Source: an uncultured Acetatifactor sp. (lineage in GTDB: Bacteria > Bacillota > Clostridia > Lachnospirales > Lachnospiraceae). Taken from it: a DNA stretch of 29,787 nucleotides. The notes beneath the pieces are model-generated. The model had not been told where the DNA came from. It made no database searches and saw nothing but the letters and a program-made list of their open reading frames with translations. The DNA is taken from the NCBI GenBank assembly GCA_910579755.1, contig CAJTVB010000034.1, positions 1 through 29,787 on the forward strand, in the 5' to 3' direction. This document shows, in pieces, positions 16,040 to 23,234 of the stretch (positions are counted from its first letter, which is position 1; every line of letters begins with the position of its first letter). A program made the position numbers and the translations under genes.

Positions 16040-18058
16040 ATGCAAAACAGAGGACCGTACTATTTAACCACAGCCATTGCATATACCTCAGGAAAGCCTC
16101 ATATCGGCAATAATTATGAGATCGTGATGGCAGACAGTATTGCAAGATTCCGCAGGAAGGAAGGATATGAGGTGTTTTTCCAGACGGGGACGGACGAGCA
16201 TGGCCAGAAGATCGAGCTGAAGGCCCAGGAGGCAGGAGTGACTCCCCGGGAATTTGTGGACAAGGTGGCAGGCGTTATCCGGGGAATGTGCGATATGCTG
16301 AATATTTCGTATGACAAGTTTATCCGCACAACCGACAAGGACCATGAAAAGCAGGTACAGAAGATTTTCCGGCGTCTTTATGAACAGGGAGATATCTATA
16401 AGGGTGCCTATGAGGGAATGTACTGTACTCCCTGCGAATCCTTCTGGACGGAATCCCAGCTGGTGGACGGTAAGTGCCCCGACTGCGGCAGGGAGGTGAA
16501 GCCTGCCAGGGAGGAGGCATACTTTTTCCGTATGAGCAAATATGCGGACAGGCTGATAGAGCATATCAATCAGCATCCGGAGTTTATTCAGCCTGTGTCC
16601 CGCAAAAACGAGATGATGAATAATTTCCTTCTGCCGGGCCTGCAGGATCTGTGTGTGTCCAGAACCTCCTTCAAGTGGGGGATTCCTGTGGACTTTGACG
16701 AAAAGCATGTTGTGTACGTATGGCTGGATGCTTTGACAAACTATATTACCGGCATCGGCTATGATGCCGATGGAAACAGCACGGATCAGTACAGGAAGCT
16801 TTGGCCGGCCAATCTGCATCTGATCGGTAAGGACATTATCCGTTTCCACACCATTTACTGGCCCATCTTTTTGATGGCTCTGGGGGAGCCTCTGCCGAAG
16901 CAGGTGTTCGGACATCCATGGCTGATGATGAACGGCGGCAAGATGAGCAAGTCCAAAGGAAATGTGATCTATGTGGACGATCTGGTGGACTTTTTCGGGG
17001 TGGACGCGGTACGGTACTATATGCTGCATGAGATGCCCTATGACAATGACGGAAACGCTACCTGGGAGCTGATCGCCGAGCGGGCCAACTCGGATCTGGC
17101 AAATATTCTGGGGAATCTGGTGAAACGCACCATATCCATGAGCAATCAGTACTTCGGCGGGATTGTGACAGACAAGGGAGCGGTCAGACAGGAGGTGGAC
17201 GGTGATCTGAAGGCTGTGGCTGCGGGGGCGTATGCGAAGGTCGTGGAAAAAATGGATTCCCTGCGGGTGGCGGATGCCCTGACGGAGGTGTTTGCGGTTT
17301 TCAGACGCTGCAACAAATATATAGATGAAACGGAGCCCTGGGTACTGGCCAAGGATGAGAGCCAGCGGGACCGGCTGTCCACGGTGCTCTACAACCTGGT
17401 GGAGGGAATTGTGATGGGCGCGTCCCTTCTGCAGCCCTTTATGCCGGAGACAGCGGAGAGAATTGCCGCTCAGCTGAATACGGAGCTGAGAGATTTTGAT
17501 CAATTGGAAACCTTTGGGCTGTATAAAAACGGAAACCAGGTGACAGATCAGCCCCAGATCCTGTTTGCCAGGCTGAATATGAAGGATGTGACTAAGAGGG
17601 AGGAGGAAGTTGCGGCACAGCTTGCCCTTGAGGCCAAGTCTTCTTCGGCCGGGCAGGAAAATTCCGGGAATGGAGAAAAAGCAGAAAGTGGGGAGGAAGC
17701 GGTGGACAACGGAATGGATATTCCGGCCAAGGCCCAGATCACCTATGAGGACTTTGCGAAGCTTCAGTTTCAGGTGGGAGAGATCATCGCCTGCGAGGCG
17801 GTGCCCAAGTCCAAAAAGCTTCTGTGCAGCAAGGTGAAGATCGGAAGTCAGGTAAAGCAGATCGTATCCGGCATTAAGGCATATTACTCTCCGGAGGAAA
17901 TGGTTGGGAAAAAGGTGATGGTTCTGGTGAATTTAAAGCCGGCCACACTGGCCGGCGTATTGTCGGAGGGCATGCTTTTGTGCGCCGAGGACGCGGAGGG
18001 AAATCTGGCGCTGATGAAGCCGGAAAAGGATATGCCTGCCGGCTCTGAGGTGTGCTGA
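16040..18058 (+). CDS. metG: Methionyl-tRNA synthetase with C-terminal tRNA-binding domain
   Basis: A 672-residue class I synthetase that charges tRNA-Met. The HIGH motif reads HIGN at residues 21-24 and KMSKS is at 301-305. A zinc knuckle (CTPCESFW...CPDCGRE) lies in the connective domain. Residues about 570-672 form an EMAPII/Trbp111-like dimerising tRNA-binding domain (DFAKLQFQVGEIIACEAVPKSKKLL), joined by an acidic linker. The ATG at 16040 was chosen over an in-frame TTG at 16022 because AAAGGAG lies directly upstream of it. Expression is predicted to be controlled by the T-box leader. Confidence 0.96.
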   Translation: MQNRGPYYLTTAIAYTSGKPHIGNNYEIVMADSIARFRRKEGYEVFFQTGTDEHGQKIELKAQEAGVTPREFVDKVAGVIRGMCDMLNISYDKFIRTTDKDHEKQVQKIFRRLYEQGDIYKGAYEGMYCTPCESFWTESQLVDGKCPDCGREVKPAREEAYFFRMSKYADRLIEHINQHPEFIQPVSRKNEMMNNFLLPGLQDLCVSRTSFKWGIPVDFDEKHVVYVWLDALTNYITGIGYDADGNSTDQYRKLWPANLHLIGKDIIRFHTIYWPIFLMALGEPLPKQVFGHPWLMMNGGKMSKSKGNVIYVDDLVDFFGVDAVRYYMLHEMPYDNDGNATWELIAERANSDLANILGNLVKRTISMSNQYFGGIVTDKGAVRQEVDGDLKAVAAGAYAKVVEKMDSLRVADALTEVFAVFRRCNKYIDETEPWVLAKDESQRDRLSTVLYNLVEGIVMGASLLQPFMPETAERIAAQLNTELRDFDQLETFGLYKNGNQVTDQPQILFARLNMKDVTKREEEVAAQLALEAKSSSAGQENSGNGEKAESGEEAVDNGMDIPAKAQITYEDFAKLQFQVGEIIACEAVPKSKKLLCSKVKIGSQVKQIVSGIKAYYSPEEMVGKKVMVLVNLKPATLAGVLSEGMLLCAEDAEGNLALMKPEKDMPAGSEVC

Positions 18059-18093
18059 GGTATAAATTCTCTGTAAATTTTGTGGTAAGGGGC

Positions 18094-18122
18094 TTAATTT
18101 TTTCTCCAGAATAAGGTATACT
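18094..18122 (+). promoter_or_regulatory. Possible promoter of the hydrolase gene
   Basis: TATACT at 18117-18122 is a strong -10 element. The -35 candidate TTAATT at 18094-18099 (17-base spacer) is weak. Confidence 0.4.
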
Positions 18123-18136
18123 CTTTGTCAGGATGG

Positions 18137-18166
18137 TTCATCCGCCGGCTTATGCCGGCGGATGAA
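18137..18166 (+). promoter_or_regulatory. Perfect 13-bp hairpin in the hydrolase leader
   Basis: TTCATCCGCCGGC and GCCGGCGGATGAA flank the loop TTAT. No T-run follows on either strand, so it is not a classical terminator. It ends 12 bases before the GAGGTGA ribosome site of the next gene and would be near the 5' end of its mRNA. Confidence 0.6.
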
Positions 18167-18187
18167 AGAAGAAGCTTCGAGGTGAAT

Positions 18188-19132
18188 ATGAGAAAAGAAG
18201 AATTTTACTTTGATTCCAGAGACGGAAAAAGCAGGATTCATGCGGTACGATATATGCCGGATCAGGAGGCGGACATCCGCTGTGTGGTTCAGATTGTACA
18301 TGGCATGGCGGAGTATGTGGAAAGGTATGAGGAATTTGCCGCTTTTCTCACTGAAAGAGGCTGCGTGGTTACAGGTGAGGACCATCTGGGCCATGGGAAA
18401 TCCGTGGGAGAGGCCGGGGGCTTTGGGTATTTTTGTGAGCAGGATCCGGCCACGGTTCTGGTCAGGGACGTACACCGGCTGAAAAAGCTGACGCAGGCTC
18501 TGTATCCCCAGATTCCCTATGTGATCATGGGCCACAGCATGGGTTCCTTTATTACCCGCAACTATATGTATCGTTACGGAACCGGTATTGACGGAGCGGT
18601 GATTATGGGAACGGGTATGCAGCCCAAGGCGGTGCTGGCTTTGTCCAAGGTATTTGCAGGTATCCAGAGGATGTGCTTCGGGCAGAGGCATGTGAGCCGG
18701 TTCATCGACAAGCTGGCTTTTGGGGCGTACAATAAAAAGATCCAGAATCCTGCCACATCCTTTGACTGGCTGAGCCGGGACGGGGAAAGAGTTCAAAGGT
18801 ATATTGAGGATCCTATGTGCGGATTTGTTTTCACCGTCAATGGATTTGGTACCTTGTTTGAGCTGATTTCCAGATTGCATGACAAAAAGAATCTGGAGCG
18901 GATTCCCAAAGCGCTTCCGGTATTTATGGTGTCGGGAACGGCAGACCCGGTGGGAGATTATGGAAAAGGGGTGAATGCCGCTTTTGATTCTCTGAAGGAA
19001 GCAGGATTGGAAAATATTTCGCTGAAGCTGTACGAGGGAGGCAGGCATGAGCTGCTGAACGAGACGAACCGGCAGGAGATCATGGCGGATATCTGGCGGT
19101 GGATACAGGAGACGGTGCCGCACAGGCAGTAG
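18188..19132 (+). CDS. Alpha/beta hydrolase (lysophospholipase/monoacylglycerol lipase-like, serine aminopeptidase S33 type)
   Basis: A 314-residue alpha/beta hydrolase. The catalytic triad is readable: S117 in the nucleophile elbow GHSMGSF, D253 in SGTADPVGDYG and H287 in GGRHELLNE. QIVHGMAEYVERYEEFAAFL is the oxyanion-side strand and loop typical of lysophospholipase L2-like and monoglyceride lipase families. Substrates are probably acylglycerols or lysophospholipids, but related esterase activity is equally possible. No signal peptide is seen. The ATG at 18188 follows GAGGTGA; a longer frame starting inside the hairpin region is not supported. The GNAT gene begins 26 bases downstream, which suggests co-transcription. 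Confidence 0.88.
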   Translation: MRKEEFYFDSRDGKSRIHAVRYMPDQEADIRCVVQIVHGMAEYVERYEEFAAFLTERGCVVTGEDHLGHGKSVGEAGGFGYFCEQDPATVLVRDVHRLKKLTQALYPQIPYVIMGHSMGSFITRNYMYRYGTGIDGAVIMGTGMQPKAVLALSKVFAGIQRMCFGQRHVSRFIDKLAFGAYNKKIQNPATSFDWLSRDGERVQRYIEDPMCGFVFTVNGFGTLFELISRLHDKKNLERIPKALPVFMVSGTADPVGDYGKGVNAAFDSLKEAGLENISLKLYEGGRHELLNETNRQEIMADIWRWIQETVPHRQ

Positions 19133-19158
19133 TTCAGAAAGAGGCGGGTGTGGCAGGA

Positions 19159-19626
19159 ATGTCTTATGAGATCCGGTGGGCAAGGGACAGCGAGTGGTCC
19201 ACCACTATGAAAATGATCTGGAGAACCTTCCTGAAGTTTGAAGGACAGGATTATACCCAGGAGGGTATTCGGAATTTTTTTGAATTCATCACGGACGATG
19301 ATCTGTATATTTCTTTTTTGCGCGGAGAGTATCAGATGATGGTGGCGGTGGAACAGGGGAAGGTGATCGGCGCCGGATCCATACGGAGCGGAAATCATTT
19401 ATCACTGCTGTTTGTGGATGAAGCTTATCAGCACAGAGGCGTGGGCAGCAATATCATTGCCAGGCTGTGCGATTACCTCAGATATGAGGCGGGGGAATGC
19501 TTTATGTCTTTGAAGGCGGCTCCTTATGCGGTGGACTTTTATCGAAAGATGGGTTTTACGGCTGTGAAGCCGGAGGAGGAATATCTGGGAATCCGGGTGA
19601 CGGCCATGGAAAAGCCTTTGGAGTGA
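19159..19626 (+). CDS. GNAT-family N-acetyltransferase
   Basis: A 155-residue GNAT enzyme that would use acetyl-CoA. SLLFVDEAYQHRGVGSNIIARLCDYL holds the R/Q-x-x-G-x-G/A pyrophosphate loop (QHRGVGS) after beta-4, and AVDFYRKMGFT is the typical C-terminal motif. The N-terminal part (WARDSEWSTTMKMIWRTFLKFE) probably forms the acceptor side; the substrate is not predictable. I chose the ATG at 19159 because the upstream in-frame ATG at 19099 lies inside the preceding hydrolase gene. The ribosome site (AGAAAGAGG) is somewhat distant. Confidence 0.85.
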   Translation: MSYEIRWARDSEWSTTMKMIWRTFLKFEGQDYTQEGIRNFFEFITDDDLYISFLRGEYQMMVAVEQGKVIGAGSIRSGNHLSLLFVDEAYQHRGVGSNIIARLCDYLRYEAGECFMSLKAAPYAVDFYRKMGFTAVKPEEEYLGIRVTAMEKPLE

Positions 19627-19716
19627 CATGCCTTTTGGGTGACATAAAGGTTGAACAAACAATATGTATTCAACAAAAGACCGGGAGCGTGCCGCAGCAC
19701 GCAGATAAGGAGAGTT

Positions 19717-20433
19717 ATGAAGTTTTTTGACATGGACAGCCCCCTGATGCAGGGACTGGGAAAAATGGCTGATCTGCTCTGGCTGAATGTACTGACTTTG
19801 ATCTGCTGTATCCCCATCGTTACCATCGGCGCATCTTTTACGGCCATGAATTATATGGCGCTGAAGATGGCGCGGAACGAAGAGTGCTATATTACCAGAG
19901 GGTTCTTTAAGTCCTTCCGGGAAAACCTTAAGCAGGCTACGTTGATATGGCTGCTTCTGCTTCTGGTATTCTTGATCCTGGCAGGAGATTTTTTGATTAT
20001 AGGAAGCTCCGGACTGGAGTTCAACATGATTTTTCGGGCAGTGCTGATGGCGGTGTCCTTCCTGGTGCTGTGTACCTTCATGTTTGTGTTTCCTGTGCTG
20101 GCCAAATTCGAAAATACGGTTTTACGAACAATCAAAAATGCATTTTTGATGAGCATCATGCAATTTCCCAAAACGATTCTGATGATTATTCTCTATGCCA
20201 TTCCGCCCCTCGTATTTATCTTTTTCATGCAGGCGGCGCCGATTTCCCTGCTGTTCGGTCTTTCCGTTCCGGCATGGCTGTCGGCCAAACTGTATAACAA
20301 ATTTTTCCGGAAGCTGGAAGACCAGATCAATGCGGCCAAGCCTGCTCAGGATGCGGAAGAGGCTGGGGAGGACGAAAGGATTTTCCGGGACGAGCTGGAT
20401 GAAAGCCTGGCGGGGGACACGGAGGTTCAATAG
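19717..20433 (+). CDS. DUF624 (YesL-like) integral membrane protein
   Basis: A 238-residue membrane protein of the DUF624/YesL family. It begins MKFFDMDSPLMQGLGKMADLL, the typical family start, followed by LLWLNVLTLICCIPIVTIGAS. Five hydrophobic segments are visible, at about residues 20-43, 76-96, 106-130, 145-168 and 173-190, then a charged acidic tail. YesL relatives are often encoded beside carbohydrate ABC transporters, but their biochemical role is unknown. The ATG at 19717 follows AAGGAG; the longer frame back to 19651 has no ribosome site. A terminator follows at 20451, separating it from the ABC ATPase gene. Confidence 0.85.
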   Translation: MKFFDMDSPLMQGLGKMADLLWLNVLTLICCIPIVTIGASFTAMNYMALKMARNEECYITRGFFKSFRENLKQATLIWLLLLLVFLILAGDFLIIGSSGLEFNMIFRAVLMAVSFLVLCTFMFVFPVLAKFENTVLRTIKNAFLMSIMQFPKTILMIILYAIPPLVFIFFMQAAPISLLFGLSVPAWLSAKLYNKFFRKLEDQINAAKPAQDAEEAGEDERIFRDELDESLAGDTEVQ

Positions 20434-20450
20434 GTCAGGTTGTTGAATGT

Positions 20451-20473
20451 GCTCAAGAATTTGAGCGGTTTTT
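20451..20473 (+). terminator. Terminator after the DUF624 gene
   Basis: GCTCAA and TTGAGC form a 6-bp stem with a 4-base loop, followed by GGTTTTT. Confidence 0.65.
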
Positions 20474-20558
20474 GGTTAAACTGACAGGCTGTGAAGAAAA
20501 GCTGTAAGTTTGTAAGCAATTCACACAATAAGCTCAAAAATCTTTGTGGAATAGTGGT

Positions 20559-20588
20559 ATGGCAGGAAACAGCGATATTCGGTATACT
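20559..20588 (+). promoter_or_regulatory. Predicted promoter of the sugar ABC ATPase gene
   Basis: TATACT at 20583-20588 is a strong -10 element. ATGGCA at 20559-20564, 18 bases upstream, matches the -35 consensus at four of six positions. Confidence 0.5.
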
Positions 20589-20606
20589 ATCAATATAGTC
20601 AGCAGC

Positions 20607-20620
20607 TGAAAGCGCTGAAG
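20607..20620 (+). promoter_or_regulatory. Candidate catabolite-responsive element (cre)
   Basis: TGAAAGCGCTGAAG agrees with the CcpA consensus TGWAANCGNTNWCA at 12 of 14 positions; the final CA differs. It sits about 12 bases after the expected transcription start, a position where CcpA can block elongation. Confidence 0.4.
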
Positions 20621-20656
20621 AGAGATGTGACGCAAATATGAAAGGAGTTCATTATC

Positions 20657-21772
20657 ATGGCTAGTTTATCTTTGACTAACGTATGCAAGGTGTATCCCAA
20701 CGGCTTTGAGGCTGTTAAGGATTTCAACCTTCAGATCGCGGACCAGGAGTTCATTATTTTCGTAGGTCCTTCCGGGTGCGGTAAGTCTACCACCCTTCGT
20801 ATGATTGCAGGTCTGGAGGATATTTCTTCCGGCGAACTGAAGATCGGCGACAGAGTTGTGAATGATGTAGAGCCCAAGGATCGTGATATCGCGATGGTAT
20901 TCCAGAACTACGCCCTGTATCCTCATATGTCCGTATATGACAACATGGCATTCGGACTGAAGCTGAGAAAGGTTCCCAAGGATCAGATCGATAAGATGGT
21001 GAAGGAAGCTGCCAAGATTCTGGATCTGACTCCGTTGCTTGACCGTAAGCCCAAGGCTCTGTCCGGTGGTCAGAGACAGCGTGTTGCCATGGGCCGTGCA
21101 ATCGTTCGTAACCCTAAGGTATTCCTGATGGATGAGCCTCTTTCCAACCTGGATGCAAAGCTTCGTGTGCAGATGCGTGTTGAGATCTCCAAGCTGCATC
21201 AGAGACTGGGCACCACCATCATCTACGTTACCCATGACCAGACAGAGGCTATGACCCTTGGTACCAGGATCGTTGTTATGAAGGATGGCGTTATCCAGCA
21301 GGTTGACACTCCTCAGAACCTGTATCAGAAGCCTCAGAATCTGTTTGTTGCAGGATTCATGGGATCTCCTCAGATGAACTTCCTGGATGCAACCGTTGAG
21401 GTAAAGGGCAGTGTGGCGAATCTGAATATTGCAGGCCGCAGCATTCCTCTTCCTCCTGCCAAGTCCAAGAAGGTGATCGACGGTGGCTATGACGGAAAGG
21501 TTGTTACCTTCGGTATCCGTCCTGAGGACGTATATGACTCTCCTGCATTTGTAGAAGCAGCTCCGGCTTCCAGCGTATTTGAGTCCACCATCAAGGTTTA
21601 CGAGCTTCTGGGTGCGGAAGTTTACCTGTACTTCGATGTGGATCAGTTCCCGATCACCGCAAGAGTAGATTCCCGCACTACTGCAAGACCCGGCGATGCC
21701 GTGAAGTTTGCTTTTGATCTTGAGAAGATCCATGTATTTGACAAGGAGACCGAGCAGATCATTACCAACTAA
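20657..21772 (+). CDS. ugpC: Sugar ABC transporter ATPase (UgpC/MsmK/MalK type)
   Basis: A 371-residue carbohydrate-type ABC ATPase. Walker A is GPSGCGKST at residues 37-45, the Q-loop FQNYALYPHM follows, the signature is LSGGQRQRVAMGR, Walker B is VFLMDEPLSNLDA and the H-loop is YVTHDQTEAMTL. The C-terminal ~130 residues form the TOBE/OB regulatory domain typical of MalK. No permease or binding protein lies nearby. It is thus probably a shared MsmK-like ATPase that powers several sugar importers. Codon use differs from its neighbours, with many GTT, CGT and ACC codons, as in highly expressed genes. It has its own promoter, possible cre site and terminator. Glycerol-3-phosphate specificity should not be read from the gene symbol. 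Confidence 0.93.
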   Translation: MASLSLTNVCKVYPNGFEAVKDFNLQIADQEFIIFVGPSGCGKSTTLRMIAGLEDISSGELKIGDRVVNDVEPKDRDIAMVFQNYALYPHMSVYDNMAFGLKLRKVPKDQIDKMVKEAAKILDLTPLLDRKPKALSGGQRQRVAMGRAIVRNPKVFLMDEPLSNLDAKLRVQMRVEISKLHQRLGTTIIYVTHDQTEAMTLGTRIVVMKDGVIQQVDTPQNLYQKPQNLFVAGFMGSPQMNFLDATVEVKGSVANLNIAGRSIPLPPAKSKKVIDGGYDGKVVTFGIRPEDVYDSPAFVEAAPASSVFESTIKVYELLGAEVYLYFDVDQFPITARVDSRTTARPGDAVKFAFDLEKIHVFDKETEQIITN

Positions 21773-21820
21773 TACATCAGTGTGCCTGAGAAAAAGGTGC
21801 AGAAGTTTTTCCGATTACTT

Positions 21821-21850
21821 AAGGGGGGATGTTTTTCATCCTCCCTTTTT
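21821..21850 (+). terminator. Terminator after the ABC ATPase gene
   Basis: AAGGGGGGATG pairs with CATCCTCCCTT around five T residues, followed by a T-run to 21850. Confidence 0.88.
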
Positions 21851-21934
21851 GTAATGAGCTATAACAATGCAGCCATACAGCAATTCACGTAACCGGGCGT
21901 GGGAGGGGCTGAACTGTTAATTTTCATAAAAAAC

Positions 21935-21963
21935 TTGCGAATGCAGAAAAAATTGGTTATTAT
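21935..21963 (+). promoter_or_regulatory. Predicted promoter of the PucR/CdaR-type regulator
   Basis: TTGCGA at 21935-21940 and TATTAT at 21958-21963 have a 17-base spacer. Confidence 0.55.
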
Positions 21964-22030
21964 GTAAAGAAAGCGCACAGAGCAGCTTTGCTGGCGCAGA
22001 ATGCCTTATAACAGGCGGATGGGAGTAAAG

Positions 22031-23119
22031 ATGATTTCAAGTCAGATCATTCAGACAAGTATTGACGAGTTAAAAGCAATTACCAAGGTGGATATATGTA
22101 TTTTTGACTTATCGGGAGGACTGGTTGCTTCGACCACGGATCGTCATGAGATCACCAATGATCTGGTCAGAGGCTTTGCTGTGTCCCCGGCAGACAGCCA
22201 GGTGATAGGAGTCCATCATCTGCTGAAGATTCATGATGAAGGTGAACTGCTGTATGTGCTGGTTTCCGTAGGGATCAGTGACGATGCGTACATGGTGGGA
22301 AAAATTGCTGTCTGCCAGATCCAGAATCTGGTTATAGCCTATAAGGAAAGATTTGACAGGAATAATTTTTTCCAAAATCTGCTGCTGGACAACCTGTTGC
22401 TGGTGGATATCTATAACAGGGCAAAGAAGCTTCACATTGAAGTAGCGGTTCCCAGGGCGGTTTTCCTGGTGGAAACCTATCTGGAGAAGGACGGCATCGT
22501 CACGGAGGTTCTGAAGGGAATGTTCTCCAGTCAGGCGGGAGATTATATTACGGCGGTTGATGAGAGCAATGTAATATTGATTAAAGCGCTGAATGCAGAC
22601 AGTACCTATGAGGATATGGCGGAAGTGGCGGAGACTATCGTGGCCATGGTGAATGCTGAGGCCATGATGAATGTGCGGGTATCCTTTGGCACGGTGGTGC
22701 AGGAGCTGAAGGATGTTTCGAAGTCATACAAGGAAGCTAAAATGGCGCTGGATGTAGGAAAGATCTTTTATGCGGAAAAAAGTGTTGTGGCATACAGTGC
22801 GCTGGGAATCGGCCGCCTGATCTACCAGCTTCCGGTAAACCTCTGCAAGCTTTTTATTGATGAGATTTTCGGTGATAATGTACCCAGTGAACTGGATGAC
22901 GAGACGCTGACCACGATCAATAAATTTTTTGAAAATAACCTGAATGTGTCGGAGACATCCCGGCAATTGTTTGTGCACCGAAATACTTTGGTATACAGAA
23001 TCGAGAAGATCCAGAAAAGCACAGGCCTGGATTTGAGAAATTTTGACGACGCACTCACATTCAAGATTGCTCTGATGGTAGTAAGTTATATGAAGTATAT
23101 CGACAGCCGGGAGTATTGA
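22031..23119 (+). CDS. PucR/CdaR-family transcriptional regulator
   Basis: A 362-residue regulator. The C-terminal ~60 residues (NLNVSETSRQLFVHRNTLVYRIEKIQKSTGLDLRN) are the PucR-type helix-turn-helix (HTH_30). The middle (about 135-270) resembles the CdaR GGDEF-like domain without catalytic residues. The N-terminal ~120 residues (ITKVDICIFDLSGGLVASTTD) look like a small sensor domain; the ligand is not evident. The ATG at 22031 was chosen because GGGAG lies five bases upstream; the earlier in-frame ATG at 22001 lacks a site. It lies downstream of the sugar ABC ATPase but has its own promoter after a terminator. Control of sugar-related genes is only a guess from context. Confidence 0.85.
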   Translation: MISSQIIQTSIDELKAITKVDICIFDLSGGLVASTTDRHEITNDLVRGFAVSPADSQVIGVHHLLKIHDEGELLYVLVSVGISDDAYMVGKIAVCQIQNLVIAYKERFDRNNFFQNLLLDNLLLVDIYNRAKKLHIEVAVPRAVFLVETYLEKDGIVTEVLKGMFSSQAGDYITAVDESNVILIKALNADSTYEDMAEVAETIVAMVNAEAMMNVRVSFGTVVQELKDVSKSYKEAKMALDVGKIFYAEKSVVAYSALGIGRLIYQLPVNLCKLFIDEIFGDNVPSELDDETLTTINKFFENNLNVSETSRQLFVHRNTLVYRIEKIQKSTGLDLRNFDDALTFKIALMVVSYMKYIDSREY

Positions 23120-23168
23120 GAGAAAATTCAATCATGTAAAATTTGTTATCCGGTTATATTTTAGACAA

Positions 23169-23229
23169 CCCCCTGAATATACTTAGGTGTCAGGAAACCT
23201 AAGGGACGCATCGGCGTATATTCGGGGGG
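23169..23229 (+). promoter_or_regulatory. Long structured leader that sequesters a ribosome site
   Basis: CCCCCTGAATATAC (23169-23182) pairs with GTATATTCGGGGGG (23216-23229) over 14 bp with one G-U pair. Inside, TTAGGT (23183-23188) pairs with ACCTAA (23197-23202) around the loop GTCAGGAA. A 13-base strand (GGGACGCATCGGC) stays unpaired on the 3' side. The six G residues at 23224-23229 are the ribosome site of the gene starting at 23235, so the fold would block translation. A TATATT at 23155-23160 could be the -10 box, placing the RNA start at the hairpin base, but no good -35 is seen. Confidence 0.65.
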
Positions 23230-23234
23230 TATTT

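Noticed and set aside
16088..17503. 471-codon open frame on the minus strand opposite metG
   Set aside because: It is a shadow of methionyl-tRNA synthetase, with no ribosome site or family motif.
18137..18166. Terminator of metG
   Set aside because: The stem is perfect but no T-run follows on either strand, and a -10-like box lies upstream of it.
23169..23229. c-di-GMP-I riboswitch
   Set aside because: Only GGGACGCA resembles the core; the second helix and the tetraloop-receptor architecture are missing, and the space before the start codon is too short.
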